DNA of 64,000 nt from positions 1 through 64,000 of the forward strand of contig JBBQWR010000012.1 of assembly GCA_038210495.1 (NCBI GenBank), in the 5' to 3' direction. The position numbers were made by a program, and so were the translations under genes. Below the pieces are notes generated by a model. The model made no database searches, was not told where the DNA came from, and was given only the letters and a program-made list of their open reading frames with translations. Shown here in pieces: positions 37,546 through 46,544 of the stretch. This DNA comes from JBBQWR01 sp038210495 (lineage in GTDB: Bacteria > Planctomycetota > Planctomycetia > Pirellulales > DATAWG01). Position 1 is the stretch's first letter, and the number at the start of each line of letters is the position of its first letter.

Positions 37546-37620
37546 GCATCGCTAAGAGAAGCCGCGCCTGACCACGGAATCGTTTCGGGCGTCGAAACGC
37601 CCGGCTACCATCTGATGTCT

Positions 37621-38544
37621 TTACGCGACGATTCGGATTGAACCCGCCGGGTCCGATGCGAACCGCCGAACCTCGGGCAGGTATTCCGCCGGCTCCTGGC
37701 TTGCGATAACCAGCCGGACGCCGAAGGGATTGAAATCGACGAACTCGTGGTACTGAATCGTGCCGCCGATCACCAGCACGTCGCACGCGCAGTTAAGGGA
37801 GAATTGCACGAACCCCGAGTCGGGCGAGATGCAGAACCGCGAGTGGCGAAGATAGTAGGCCTGCTCGAGGATATTTTTCGGACGGATAAGGGACTGAGCG
37901 TATTCAGTCGGAAGCTCCGTCATCTCTTCCGCGACCCCGTGGACGACAATCGGAAGCGACGAGTGCTCGACCAGAGTTCGCAGGATGCCGTCCCATTGCC
38001 GGGAATCGAGATTCTTGCTCGCGTATCCGACTCGGCCGCGGGGGAAGATGCTGATGAACGAGGGCTCGGGGCTCTCGGGGGAACGGGGCGCCAACGCCGC
38101 GGGTTCAAAACCGGAGAGCGGCGCGCTGAGATAGAAAAACCGGGCCTCGTGAACTCGGCCGCGGGGCTCGAAGTCATCCAGCAGCGATTGCAGCGGCTGA
38201 GTGAATCCTTGCCAGAAAATCGCACGGTTGAACTTTGCCAACCGGTAATCGTGGCAAACCCGATATTGCTGATCGTAAGGCCAATCGGGAGTCACGCAAT
38301 CGACGCGGCCAGGAAACAAGTCGTTAAGCAATGTGGCGTAACTTGCGTATGTGGCGATCTTGAGCCGCAAATCGGACGATTGCCGAAACAGCAATTCTAA
38401 TCCGCCCAAGATTTCGAGGTTGAAATATCCGAATTCGCCAAAGTAGAAATAGCCGATCTCGCGCCAGTAAAAGCGATTGAGCAGCCGCGCCGTTCCGGTG
38501 GCGATTTGTTTGCGCGTGCGGCGTCTACTCAGCGTGATTGGCAT
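37621..38544 (-). CDS. Glycosyltransferase family 9-like protein (tentative)
   Basis: A 307-residue soluble protein. The stretch FCISPDSGFVQFSLNCACDVLVIGG near residue 235-258 (quoted in pieces: ISPDSGFVQFSL, then CDVLVIGG) resembles the nucleotide-sugar-binding site of GT9/heptosyltransferase-type enzymes, in which a D(S/T)G(L/F)xH motif is followed by a (V/T)xxxG strand; the His is replaced by Gln here. The middle part (SIFPRGRVGYASKNLDSRQWDGIL) also fits the linker and second Rossmann domain. It sits 140 bp after a nucleotidyltransferase-kinase gene, consistent with surface glycan synthesis. The family call is uncertain. Confidence 0.5.
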   Translation of the reverse strand: MPITLSRRRTRKQIATGTARLLNRFYWREIGYFYFGEFGYFNLEILGGLELLFRQSSDLRLKIATYASYATLLNDLFPGRVDCVTPDWPYDQQYRVCHDYRLAKFNRAIFWQGFTQPLQSLLDDFEPRGRVHEARFFYLSAPLSGFEPAALAPRSPESPEPSFISIFPRGRVGYASKNLDSRQWDGILRTLVEHSSLPIVVHGVAEEMTELPTEYAQSLIRPKNILEQAYYLRHSRFCISPDSGFVQFSLNCACDVLVIGGTIQYHEFVDFNPFGVRLVIASQEPAEYLPEVRRFASDPAGSIRIVA

Positions 38545-38592
38545 GTTTTTGATCGGATCGTCAGGGTGCTTACTCTTTTCAGGTTGTCACGC

Positions 38593-38666
38593 ATACCAAC
38601 CCGAAGCGTAAGCGAGGATGCTCTAGCGAGCGACCACACATCTTCGCTTACGCTTCGGGTTAGTAT
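38593..38666. repeat. REP-like palindrome (28-bp arms)
   Basis: The arms ataccaacccgaagcgtaag..gatg (38593-38620) and catc..cttacgcttcgggttagtat (38639-38666) match over 26 of 28 positions with an 18-base loop. The core aacccgaagcgtaagcgagg is a sequence I recognise as a recurrent intergenic repeat of planctomycete genomes. It lies between the nucleotidyltransferase-kinase gene and the glycosyltransferase-like gene, where a hairpin could affect mRNA processing. Confidence 0.75.
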
Positions 38667-38684
38667 CGCATCGCGATTACCTCG

Positions 38685-40316
38685 TTACGCGGCAGCGGAC
38701 AACGGCGAACAGCGCAATTCCGCGAGAGTCTTCATCGCGGCCAGGGCATCGGTCAGCAGCATCGTCCCGTGCAGGTAGGCGTACATGCTGCTCAACACGT
38801 CGTTTGCCATGTAGTCGGCCACCGACAACCAGATCAGCGAATGCACCAGATCGATCTCGGCCATTCCTCGGCGAAGATACGGAGTCCGCTCGATCTCGCG
38901 GGCAAAGAGTTCTCGGCGACGAGCGACCGCGGCGGGGGGCACGAGCGGGTCGATCGCGAACGAGCGCTCGCCGCTCACGGTGAAATTATTGCGGCCGGTG
39001 CTGAAGAGGTCATAGCCGCCGCAGAATCCGTAGTAGAGCTTAGCGAAATCGTACAGCGCGTCGCCGTACAGCGGCGTGCCGCCAAAGCTGCCGCGCGGAT
39101 CGATAAGCCACAGCCGATCCCGATCGTCGATGAGCGAGTTCGAGAGTTGGAGATCGCCGTGGATGAAATGAAACCAGTCGGGATAAATGTTCTGCACGAT
39201 CGGCTCATGCCTGCGTAGCATGTCGAGCGGATTCGACAATTCGCGCGAGTTGACCGAGAACCCGCTTCGATTAAACCCTTGGAACAGCACATCGACGCGC
39301 TCGAGCCGCTCGATCGTCTTGTCGAGATATTGCCGCTGGCACGACTTGACGTCGGCGCGGACTCGCCCGCGGCTGGCGTGCATCGTGCGGGCAAGCCGAG
39401 CGAGGTCGCGAATGACGCCAGCTTCGGTTTGCGGCGAGGGATCGCGCTGAAGTCGCTGCCAGCAGGGCTCGGCGTCGATTCGCTCCAGCGTGAGCGGATC
39501 GGTCGAATGAACCTTGGGCAAGAACGGAAATCCGGCCGCCAAGTACCAGCCGATTTCGTTTTCCCGCATTTGCTCGTCGCGAAACTTCTTGACGACGACC
39601 GACTCGCCGAACTCGATCGAAGCCCCTGAGCCAAACGCTCGCGGAGCGGAGGCGCCGCCACCCATGCGATCACCTACGCGATCGGCCGAGGCGTATCGCG
39701 ATCGCTCGCCGATATCGGTGAAATCCTCGCAGGTGAAGTTGCGGAAACTACGATTGTCGAATGCCGAGAGGATTTCCGTTTCGCCGCCGCCGACTGCGCA
39801 AAAATCTTTGCGAAACGCTTGAGACAGATTGTTGAGCAGCATCACGCCAAAAACCCCGCCGCCGGAAAATGGCCGGCCCGCGCGGCAAGAAAACTGCCCG
39901 TCGCTAAACACCCAGCGGCAATGATCTTGCAAGTCGGTCGTGAGGACGATGTTCGCGGCCGTGTCCTGGGCCTGAATTGGCGTCGCGTGGAGACAAATGT
40001 CCGACCAATTCAAGATCGCGCGATCGGCCGACGTCGACCGCAGAGCCAAGCGGACGGCGTCGTAGGTGCCCGTGGGACGCGGCTGCACCACGAATCGGAC
40101 CGGCGCGTTGCCCGAATAATACGTCGAGACATACGTCCGCAGAATCTGTTCGTTGCCCGGATTGACGACCAGCACCACTTGATCGACGGCATCTTCCCAG
40201 CACTCGATAATTCGCAGCAGCATGGGCCGCTGCGCGACCGGCAGCAGGCATTTCGGGAAATAGTAACCCGCCATCCGACTGCCGCTTCCGCCGCAAGGAA
40301 TGATCAGAGCGCGCAT
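38685..40316 (-). CDS. Bifunctional nucleotidyltransferase - APH/choline-kinase-like fusion
   Basis: A 543-residue two-domain enzyme. Residues 1-230: a MobA/GlmU-type NTP transferase with GGSGSRMAGYYFPKCLLPV (signature GGxGxRM..xPK), then a DICLH-type acidic metal site. Residues about 235-540: an aminoglycoside phosphotransferase/choline-kinase-like fold with Brenner motif HGDLQLSNSLI (catalytic Asp) and DPRG (metal-binding Asp). The combination recalls LicC plus LicA, or capsule enzymes that phosphorylate and nucleotide-activate a decoration. The substrate is unknown. The downstream glycosyltransferase-like gene supports a cell-surface glycan role. Confidence 0.82.
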   Translation of the reverse strand: MRALIIPCGGSGSRMAGYYFPKCLLPVAQRPMLLRIIECWEDAVDQVVLVVNPGNEQILRTYVSTYYSGNAPVRFVVQPRPTGTYDAVRLALRSTSADRAILNWSDICLHATPIQAQDTAANIVLTTDLQDHCRWVFSDGQFSCRAGRPFSGGGVFGVMLLNNLSQAFRKDFCAVGGGETEILSAFDNRSFRNFTCEDFTDIGERSRYASADRVGDRMGGGASAPRAFGSGASIEFGESVVVKKFRDEQMRENEIGWYLAAGFPFLPKVHSTDPLTLERIDAEPCWQRLQRDPSPQTEAGVIRDLARLARTMHASRGRVRADVKSCQRQYLDKTIERLERVDVLFQGFNRSGFSVNSRELSNPLDMLRRHEPIVQNIYPDWFHFIHGDLQLSNSLIDDRDRLWLIDPRGSFGGTPLYGDALYDFAKLYYGFCGGYDLFSTGRNNFTVSGERSFAIDPLVPPAAVARRRELFAREIERTPYLRRGMAEIDLVHSLIWLSVADYMANDVLSSMYAYLHGTMLLTDALAAMKTLAELRCSPLSAAA

Positions 40317-40745
40317 GGCAGATTCGTCGGCGAGGGGCGGCCGACGTCAAAAAACGAATCTGGCGAAAATGGGGGGAGAAACGCGGCGGAATTGTAGCGA
40401 GAAACGCGGCTGTCGCAACATCAATAGTTGCGCCCAGACGCGACGTGGCGCGGACGACCGGGACCGCAAACATTGAATTCAAGCACCAAGCCGGCGGTGG
40501 TGGTCCGGATCCAGTCCAGCGCGCCCAAGACGATAGTCGGTTTGTGACAAAAAGCGCCAGAATTCGGACCAACGGCGCCCAAACGGATTGCGTTGTCCTC
40601 GCGAAGGTGGTCCGCCCATTGGCCGACACCGCGCCGCGGTCGCGACTCCCGTTTTCTTGTCCACGTCTCGGGCGCCAAGCTTGACCGCGCGCCGCGCCAG
40701 GGCTATATTTAACCAAAGTATTAATTAACTTAATGGTGTAATGCC
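40317..40745. other. Divergent intergenic region between the fusion kinase and the ArsR-family gene
   Basis: About 430 bp without a supported gene. Just before the ArsR start is an AT-rich stretch (40703-40740: tatatttaaccaaagtatta then attaacttaatgg) containing the palindrome ttaattaa with loosely symmetric flanks ccaaagt / acttaatgg. It is a plausible promoter/operator for self-regulation by the ArsR protein. No ribosome binding site is visible before ATG 40746. Confidence 0.45.
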
Positions 40746-41111
40746 ATGCGAGACAACCTTAGCCAGACATTCGCGGCGCTCGCGGATCCGACCCGCCGGG
40801 GCATGTTGGCGAAGCTCGCCGAAGGGGAGGCCAATGTTTCGGAATTGGCCAAGCCGTATCTGAAAGAGATGAGCCTGCCGGCCATTACGAAGCATCTGAA
40901 GGTTTTGGAGAGGGCCGGCCTGATCACCAAAACCCGCGAGGCCCAGTGGCGCCCGTGCAAGCTCAAGGAAGACGCTTTCAAGGACGTAGCCGACTGGATG
41001 GAACAGTATCGAATGTTTTGGGAGCAGAGTCTCGATCGTCTCGATGCGTATTTGAAGACCGTCACTTCGAAATCCAGTGCGAAAGGAAAAACCCGTGGTC
41101 GCAAAAAATAA
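40746..41111 (+). CDS. ArsR/SmtB-family transcriptional regulator
   Basis: A 121-residue winged-helix protein: ALADPTRRGMLAKLAEGEANVSEL, then the recognition helix LPAITKHLKVLERAGLI (quoted in pieces). The ELCVCD-type metal-binding Cys motif of true metal sensors is absent, so it probably does not sense metals by that route. The GTG start of an SRPBCC gene lies inside its last codons, the common regulator-plus-AHSA1 arrangement. It likely represses its own operon by binding the AT-rich upstream region. Confidence 0.9.
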   Translation: MRDNLSQTFAALADPTRRGMLAKLAEGEANVSELAKPYLKEMSLPAITKHLKVLERAGLITKTREAQWRPCKLKEDAFKDVADWMEQYRMFWEQSLDRLDAYLKTVTSKSSAKGKTRGRKK

Positions 41112-42036
41112 GTCCAACGAGATCAAAATCATCCGCCTTTACGACGCCCCCGTTCAAGCCGTGTGGGACGCCTGGACCGATCCCGAGCAAGTCGCGCAGT
41201 GGTGGGGGCCGCGCGGATTTACGCTCACGACGCATTTTAAAGACCTGCGGCCGGGGGGCGCGTGGCGATACACGATGCACGGCCCCGACGGGGTCGACTA
41301 TCCGAACGTGACCCCCTATCTCGAAGTCGAGCCGTATTCGAAATTGGTTTACGACCACGGCGCCTCCGACGATCGGCCGCCGCTATTTCGCGTGACGGCC
41401 CTGTTCTCCGAAGTAGACGGCCAGACGCAACTCGACATGACGATGACGCTGGCGACGCCCGAAGCCGCCGAGCAGATTCGCGGTTTCATCAAGAAGGCGG
41501 GGGGGGAATCGACCTGGGATCGGCTCGCGGAATATCTGGCGCAGCAGTCGACGGGCAAAGAGCAGTTCGTGATCAATCGATCGTTCGACGCGCCGCTGGA
41601 GGTGATGTTCGAAATGTGGACCAAGCCCGAGCACTTTTCCCACTGGCTGGCGCCGACGGGGTTTGAAATGCAGTTCGTCCGGGCCGACATCAAACCCGGA
41701 GGAAGCACGTTCTGGTTCATGGAGAACAAGGATCTCAAGATATACGGCCGGGCCGAATACCTGGAAATCGTAAAGCCAGACCGGATCGTCTACACGCAGC
41801 AGTTCTGCGACGAATATGAGAAACTCGCTCGCCATCCGATGGCGTCGAACTGGCCCGCGACCATGCTGACGACCGTAACGCTGACGGCCGAGGGGCAGGA
41901 CCGAACCCGCGTGACCGTGACCTGGGAACCGTTTGGCGCCACGACGGCTGAAGAACTCGAGACCTTCATCAAAGCCAGGGCTGGCATGACGCAAGGTTGG
42001 ACCGGGTCGTTCGATAAGTTGGAGGCAATTGTCTGA
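41095..42036 (+). CDS. Tandem SRPBCC (AHSA1-like) domain protein
   Basis: A 313-residue protein with two START-like/SRPBCC domains in a row: the first at about 8-145 (RLYDAPVQAVWDAWTDPEQVAQWWGP), the second at about 155-310 (FVINRSFDAPLEVMFEMW, then KPEHFSHWLAP). Each has the usual W(T/K)xPEx(V/F)xxW motif of AHSA1-like proteins, a fold with a hydrophobic ligand cavity. I choose GTG 41095, which has AAAGGA about seven bases upstream; a GTG at 41077 is possible. It overlaps the ArsR gene by 17 bases, so the two are one operon. Most relatives have one domain; here two are fused. Confidence 0.88.
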   Translation: MVAKNKSNEIKIIRLYDAPVQAVWDAWTDPEQVAQWWGPRGFTLTTHFKDLRPGGAWRYTMHGPDGVDYPNVTPYLEVEPYSKLVYDHGASDDRPPLFRVTALFSEVDGQTQLDMTMTLATPEAAEQIRGFIKKAGGESTWDRLAEYLAQQSTGKEQFVINRSFDAPLEVMFEMWTKPEHFSHWLAPTGFEMQFVRADIKPGGSTFWFMENKDLKIYGRAEYLEIVKPDRIVYTQQFCDEYEKLARHPMASNWPATMLTTVTLTAEGQDRTRVTVTWEPFGATTAEELETFIKARAGMTQGWTGSFDKLEAIV

Positions 42037-42074
42037 CGGATCTGAGAAGCTGGTCCAGTCGGTGGAATGGCTGG

Positions 42075-42138
42075 CCAACTAGAGGGTCGTGCTGGGCTCT
42101 GGTAGTATCGAATGACTGAATCTCGTCGATTTTTTGAG
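42075..42138. repeat. Dispersed repeat B, copy 2
   Basis: aactagagggtcgtgctggg, then ctctggtagtatcgaatgactgaatctcgtcgat, aligns with the copy at 37484 with scattered substitutions and small gaps. It lies between the SRPBCC gene and the cytochrome gene and runs up to the possible alternative TTG start at 42134, which I therefore do not use. Confidence 0.55.
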
Positions 42139-42178
42139 AAAGTCGTTTGACTGGCCGCGGCGGACCAACTTTTTGACC

Positions 42179-44674
42179 ATGACGAAGCCGAGCAGCATGT
42201 CGAATCCCGCCGTCGGCAGATCTGGATTGACCCGTGGCGTGCGGCTGGTCGTCGCAGTCTCTTTGATACTGTCGGCCGGCCAACAGGCCGCGCGGGCCGA
42301 GAACCCGTCGGCCGAGGACGTCAAACTGTTCGAGACTCAGGTCAGGCCTTTACTCGCGGAGGCTTGTTTCAAATGTCATGGCGAAAAAATGCAAGAGTCC
42401 GGCCTGCGACTGGATTCTAAAGCCACGATGATGCATGGCGGTGATCGAGGGCCGGCGGTCGTGCCGGGTTCGCCCGAGGCGAGCCTGTTGATTCAGGCGG
42501 TTCTTCAGCAAGGAGAGCTGAAGATGCCGCAAAAGTCGCGGCTCAAACCCGAGGAAATCGCTTCGCTGTCGACGTGGATCCAACACGGCGCGCCGTGGCC
42601 GGGCGAAGCGGCGAAAGTCGCGACTCGCAGCGGCGGGCCATCGGCGGAAGAACGGCGGTTCTGGTCGTTTCAGCCGATCGCATCGCCGCCGGTTCCCAAG
42701 CCGCGCGACGCGGCTTGGCCGAAGAATGAAGTCGATCGTTTCATCTTGGCCATGCAAGAGGCCGCTGGCCTTACGGCGGTTAAAACGGCCGACAAGCGAA
42801 CGTTGATCCGTCGCGCTACGTTCGATCTGACCGGCTTGCCGCCGACTCCCGAGCAAGTCGCGAATTTCGTTGCCGACGATTCGCCGGGAGCCTTCGCGAA
42901 AGTCGTCGATGGGCTGCTCGATTCGCCGGCGTATGGCCAGCGCTGGGGACGATACTGGCTGGACGTCGTTCGCTACGCGGACACCGCGGGAGAGACGGCC
43001 GATTTTCCGGTCCGCGAGGCCTACAAGTATCGCGACTATGTGATCGATGCCTTCAATCGAGACAAACCGTACGATGAGTTTCTGCGCGAGCAGATCGCCG
43101 GGGATATTTTGGCGGCCGATGGACCGCCGGATAGATTCGCGGAGCGAGTAACGGCGACAGGGTTTATCGCGATTTCCCGGCGATTCGGTTTCGATCCCGA
43201 GAATTACCAGCATTTGACGATCCAGGACACGATCGACACGCTGGGACAATCCATGCTCGGGCTCACGCTGGGTTGCGCTCGCTGCCACGATCATAAATTC
43301 GACCCGGTGTCGACTCGCGACTATTACGCGCTTTATGGAATCTTCGCCAGCACCAATTATGCGTTTCCCGGTTCCGAGCAGAAAAATCGGCCGCGCGATT
43401 TCGTGCCCTTGATTCCGCCGTCCGAAGCTGCCGCTCGCCAGAAAGCGTTCGACGAGCCGTTGTCGAAACTCGGCGAAAGCTTAAAGCAACTGGACGCGGA
43501 GCGAACGACGGCGGAGAAGGAACTGAAGTCGGCGACCGACGAAAAGCAGGCCGATCGCATCGCTGCCCTAAAATCGAAATTAGCCGAGTTGCCGGGCCGA
43601 CGCGGCGAGATCGACGCCCGTCAAAAGTCTCTCGTCGAGGCCGGACCTTATCCGCGAGCCTATGGCGTGTCCGAAGGGGTCGGAAAAAATGCGCAAATCC
43701 AAAAACGGGGCGAGCCGACCAAGTTGGGCGATGAAGTTCCACGTCGATTCATCGAAATCCTGGGTGGATTTGCGTTGCCCGCGAACTCGGTCGGCAGCGG
43801 CCGTTTGCAATTGGCCCAGTGGGTCGCGGACAAGAAGAATCCCGTGACCGCCCGTGTGATGGTCAATCGAATCTGGCAGCATCATTTTGGCGCTGGGCTG
43901 GTGGCGACGGAAAACAATTTTGGCGCCCGCGGTAGTCCTCCGACGCATCCGGAACTGCTCGATTATTTAGCGAGCCGATTCGTGGAAAGCGGCTGGTCGA
44001 TCAAGGCCATGCATCGCCTTATCATGTTGTCGCAGACTTACCATTTGTCGAGCGACAATGACGCGACAGACTCCCAGCGGGATCCCACAAACGAAAAACT
44101 GTGGCGATTCAATCGGCAGCGACTCGATGCGGAATCCATCCGCGACGCGATGCTGGTTCTCGGCGGCAATTTAGATCGCACACCCGGCGGCGCTCACCCT
44201 TTTCCGCCGCTCGAGTCGTGGAATTTCACGCAACACAATCCGTTCGGCGCGGTGTACGACAGCAACCGTCGCAGCATCTATCTGATGACTTCGCGACTTC
44301 AGCGGCATCCCTATCTGGCCTTGTTCGACGGCGCGGACCCGAACGCTTCGACTCCCCACCGCACAGCAACGACGGTGCCCACGCAATCGCTTTATTTGAT
44401 GAACGCGCCTTTCGTTCACGCGCAGTCCGAGAGCTTGGCCGCCCAGCTACTCCAACAGCGGACTGACGAACCGGCCCGGGTCGAACTGGCCTACCGAACG
44501 ATATTCGCTCGGCCACCCACCGCCGTCGAAGTAGCGCAATCGCTCGAGTTTCTCGCAAGTTATCGCAAGCAACTCGAGGTGGCCGGGGCGCCCGAGAATC
44601 GGCGGAGTATTTTGAGCCTGGCGGCGTTGGCTCGCGCGATGCTGATCAGTAACGAGTTTCTATTTGTCGACTGA
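42179..44674 (+). CDS. PSCyt1/DUF1549/DUF1553 planctomycete cytochrome c-type protein
   Basis: An 831-residue exported protein. After the signal region (LVVAVSLILSAGQQAARA) comes the planctomycete cytochrome C domain with haem motif CFKCH (about residue 62), then DUF1549 (NEVDRFILA ... TFDLTGLPPTPEQV) with a second CxxCH, CARCHDHKFDP (about 366). A coiled-coil insert spans roughly 420-500, and DUF1553 closes the protein (NPVTARVMVNRIWQHHFG; RLDAESIRDAML; DGADPNAS). The start is ATG 42179; ATG 42197 is an alternative. It is followed by its usual DUF1501 partner. The pair is a planctomycete hallmark of unproven function, often linked to polysaccharide use. Confidence 0.94.
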   Translation: MTKPSSMSNPAVGRSGLTRGVRLVVAVSLILSAGQQAARAENPSAEDVKLFETQVRPLLAEACFKCHGEKMQESGLRLDSKATMMHGGDRGPAVVPGSPEASLLIQAVLQQGELKMPQKSRLKPEEIASLSTWIQHGAPWPGEAAKVATRSGGPSAEERRFWSFQPIASPPVPKPRDAAWPKNEVDRFILAMQEAAGLTAVKTADKRTLIRRATFDLTGLPPTPEQVANFVADDSPGAFAKVVDGLLDSPAYGQRWGRYWLDVVRYADTAGETADFPVREAYKYRDYVIDAFNRDKPYDEFLREQIAGDILAADGPPDRFAERVTATGFIAISRRFGFDPENYQHLTIQDTIDTLGQSMLGLTLGCARCHDHKFDPVSTRDYYALYGIFASTNYAFPGSEQKNRPRDFVPLIPPSEAAARQKAFDEPLSKLGESLKQLDAERTTAEKELKSATDEKQADRIAALKSKLAELPGRRGEIDARQKSLVEAGPYPRAYGVSEGVGKNAQIQKRGEPTKLGDEVPRRFIEILGGFALPANSVGSGRLQLAQWVADKKNPVTARVMVNRIWQHHFGAGLVATENNFGARGSPPTHPELLDYLASRFVESGWSIKAMHRLIMLSQTYHLSSDNDATDSQRDPTNEKLWRFNRQRLDAESIRDAMLVLGGNLDRTPGGAHPFPPLESWNFTQHNPFGAVYDSNRRSIYLMTSRLQRHPYLALFDGADPNASTPHRTATTVPTQSLYLMNAPFVHAQSESLAAQLLQQRTDEPARVELAYRTIFARPPTAVEVAQSLEFLASYRKQLEVAGAPENRRSILSLAALARAMLISNEFLFVD

Positions 44675-44693
44675 GAAACGCTTAAGAAACTCT

Positions 44694-44740
44694 AACAAAA
44701 CTACCTGGGAGTAAGGGACAGATCCCGGCGGTTTTGTGCG
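44694..44740. repeat. Dispersed repeat A, copy 3
   Basis: aacaaaactacctgggag, then gacagatcccggcggttttgtg, between the DUF1549/1553 and DUF1501 genes. The ends acaaaac and gttttgt are complementary as in the copy at 12273, and the gggacagatcccggcggttttgt part parallels gggtcagaccccggccggatttgt in the copy at 60584. It separates the pair, so the DUF1501 gene may be expressed through a hairpin. Confidence 0.7.
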
Positions 44741-44754
44741 GGGCTCAAAGGGTC

Positions 44755-46224
44755 ATGGAAAATTTAATGGATTCCCAATTCGTTCAACATCGCGGCTCAA
44801 CGTGCTCGTCATGCGATCCGCGCCGACTGACTCGCCGCGCCATGCTGCGGCGGTCGGTCGGCGGATTTGGCGCCGTGGCTTTGAGCGGAATGTTGGCGGA
44901 TTTGTCGATTCGAGAAACCCACGCGGCAAGCTCGACCAATCCGCTCGCCCCCAAGGCGCCGATGTTTCCGGCTAAAGCCAAGAGCGTGATCTTCTTGTAT
45001 ATGACCGGGGGCGTATCGCACGTCGAGTCGTTCGACCACAAGCCCAAGCTAATCGCCGATGGCGGTAAAACGATTACGGTCGACAACTGGCAGGGCAAGA
45101 TCGGGCAATTCGCTCGCTATTTGAAAAAGCCGCAATGGGCGTTTCAACCGGGCGGCCAGTGCGGCACATGGATCAGCGATCTGTTTCCGAACGTGCGGGC
45201 CGTCGCCGACGAGTTGTGCGTGATTCGCTCGACCGTGTCGGATCACACCAATCATTACGAAGGCACGCTCGGCATGCACACCGGGTCGTTCACCTTCGCC
45301 CGGCCGAGCATCGGGGCCTGGGTCAGCTATGGCTTGGGCACGGAAAATCAGAATTTGCCCTCGTTCGTGGTCGTCGCCCCCAAGGCGCCTTATGCGGGCC
45401 AGCAAACGTGGGGAAGCGATTTTCTGCCCGGATGTCACCAAGGAACGCAGATCGTTCCGGGCGCCCATCCGATCGCCAATATCCGTCCGCTCTCGCTCTC
45501 GTCCGATCTCCAGTCTCTCGAACTGGAGCAATTGGCTCGGATCAACGGCCATCATTTCGCGACGCGAGCGGAAGACGCCGCCTTGGAAGCTCAAATCAAA
45601 TCGTTCGAGACGGCCTTCGGCATGCAGCGCGAGGCGCCCGAGGCATTCGACATCGCGGGCGAGTCGGACGCGACCCTCAAGCTGTATGGATTGGAGCGCG
45701 GCCGGGTCGACGGCTTCGGCTGGCAATGCCTCATCGCCCGGCGATTGGCGGAACGCGGCGTGCGATTTATCGAATTGATCGATACCGGCTCGTCGAACAA
45801 CTGGGATTCGCACGCGAACATGAACGACCACGTGCCCTTGGCCAAGAATGTCGACCAGCCGATCGCCGGTCTGATTCTAGATCTCAAGTCTCGCGGCATG
45901 TTGGACGAGACACTGGTCGTGTGGGCCACGGAGTTCGGCCGCACTCCCTATCACGAGCAGCCCAACCACGCCGGGCGCGAGCATCATCACCAAGCGTTTT
46001 CAACCTGGATGTCCGGCGGCGGCGTCAAGGGAGGAATCGTCCACGGCGAGACCGACGACTATGGGATCGCCGTAGCGAAAGACCGCGTTCACGTTCACGA
46101 TCTGCATGCGACCATTTTGCACCTTTTGGGAATCGATCACGAGCGGCTCACTTACCGCCACGCCGGCCGCGATTATCGCCTGACCGATGTGCAGGGGGAG
46201 GTTGTCAGGCAAATCATTACTTGA
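44755..46224 (+). CDS. DUF1501 protein with Tat signal
   Basis: A 489-residue member of the sulfatase-like DUF1501 family. The twin-arginine signal reads RRLTRRAMLRRSVGGFGA (about residues 24-41). Family motifs include FLYMTGGVSHVESFDHKPKL, DTGSSNNWDSH and WATEFGRTPYHEQPNHAGREHH (quoted in pieces). The open frame reaches a TTG at 44734 inside a repeat; ATG 44755 and ATG 44767 are the realistic starts. It is encoded directly after the DUF1549/DUF1553 cytochrome protein, its standard partner. Confidence 0.93.
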   Translation: MENLMDSQFVQHRGSTCSSCDPRRLTRRAMLRRSVGGFGAVALSGMLADLSIRETHAASSTNPLAPKAPMFPAKAKSVIFLYMTGGVSHVESFDHKPKLIADGGKTITVDNWQGKIGQFARYLKKPQWAFQPGGQCGTWISDLFPNVRAVADELCVIRSTVSDHTNHYEGTLGMHTGSFTFARPSIGAWVSYGLGTENQNLPSFVVVAPKAPYAGQQTWGSDFLPGCHQGTQIVPGAHPIANIRPLSLSSDLQSLELEQLARINGHHFATRAEDAALEAQIKSFETAFGMQREAPEAFDIAGESDATLKLYGLERGRVDGFGWQCLIARRLAERGVRFIELIDTGSSNNWDSHANMNDHVPLAKNVDQPIAGLILDLKSRGMLDETLVVWATEFGRTPYHEQPNHAGREHHHQAFSTWMSGGGVKGGIVHGETDDYGIAVAKDRVHVHDLHATILHLLGIDHERLTYRHAGRDYRLTDVQGEVVRQIIT

Positions 46225-46544
46225 AGGTTTTTGCTTTTGGGGGGCCTAACAACACTTTGGGCGCCGGGGGCTGGAGGCGCCTCGCCGAAGCACTGAACGG
46301 GGATTCGACCTCGAGAACACGTCACCAGGGCTCCCCTTCAGTCCAGCTCCGGCCACCCGAAACAGTTAAGTTAGAGATACGAAACGGCGGTTTGAATTGC
46401 GGATTGAAAAGTTTTATCGTTAGCACGCGGTGAATCGGGTCCAGGGGGCTTTCGCTGCGTCAGCCTCCTGGAGGGCGGCAGGAAGCGCCGAACGATATCT
46501 AGGCGGGAATTGGGAGGATTTTTAGGAGGTGGGGCGCCGCGCCT
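46225..46544. other. Convergent intergenic region with a terminator-like hairpin
   Basis: 320 bp between the ends of the DUF1501 and UbiD genes. The arms tccagggggct (46440-46450) and agcctcctgga (46462-46472) pair at 10 of 11 positions around an 11-base loop; there is no clear T-run. The first part (46255-46365, ggcgccgggggctggaggcg onward) looks like a dispersed intergenic repeat. No gene is supported. Confidence 0.5.
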
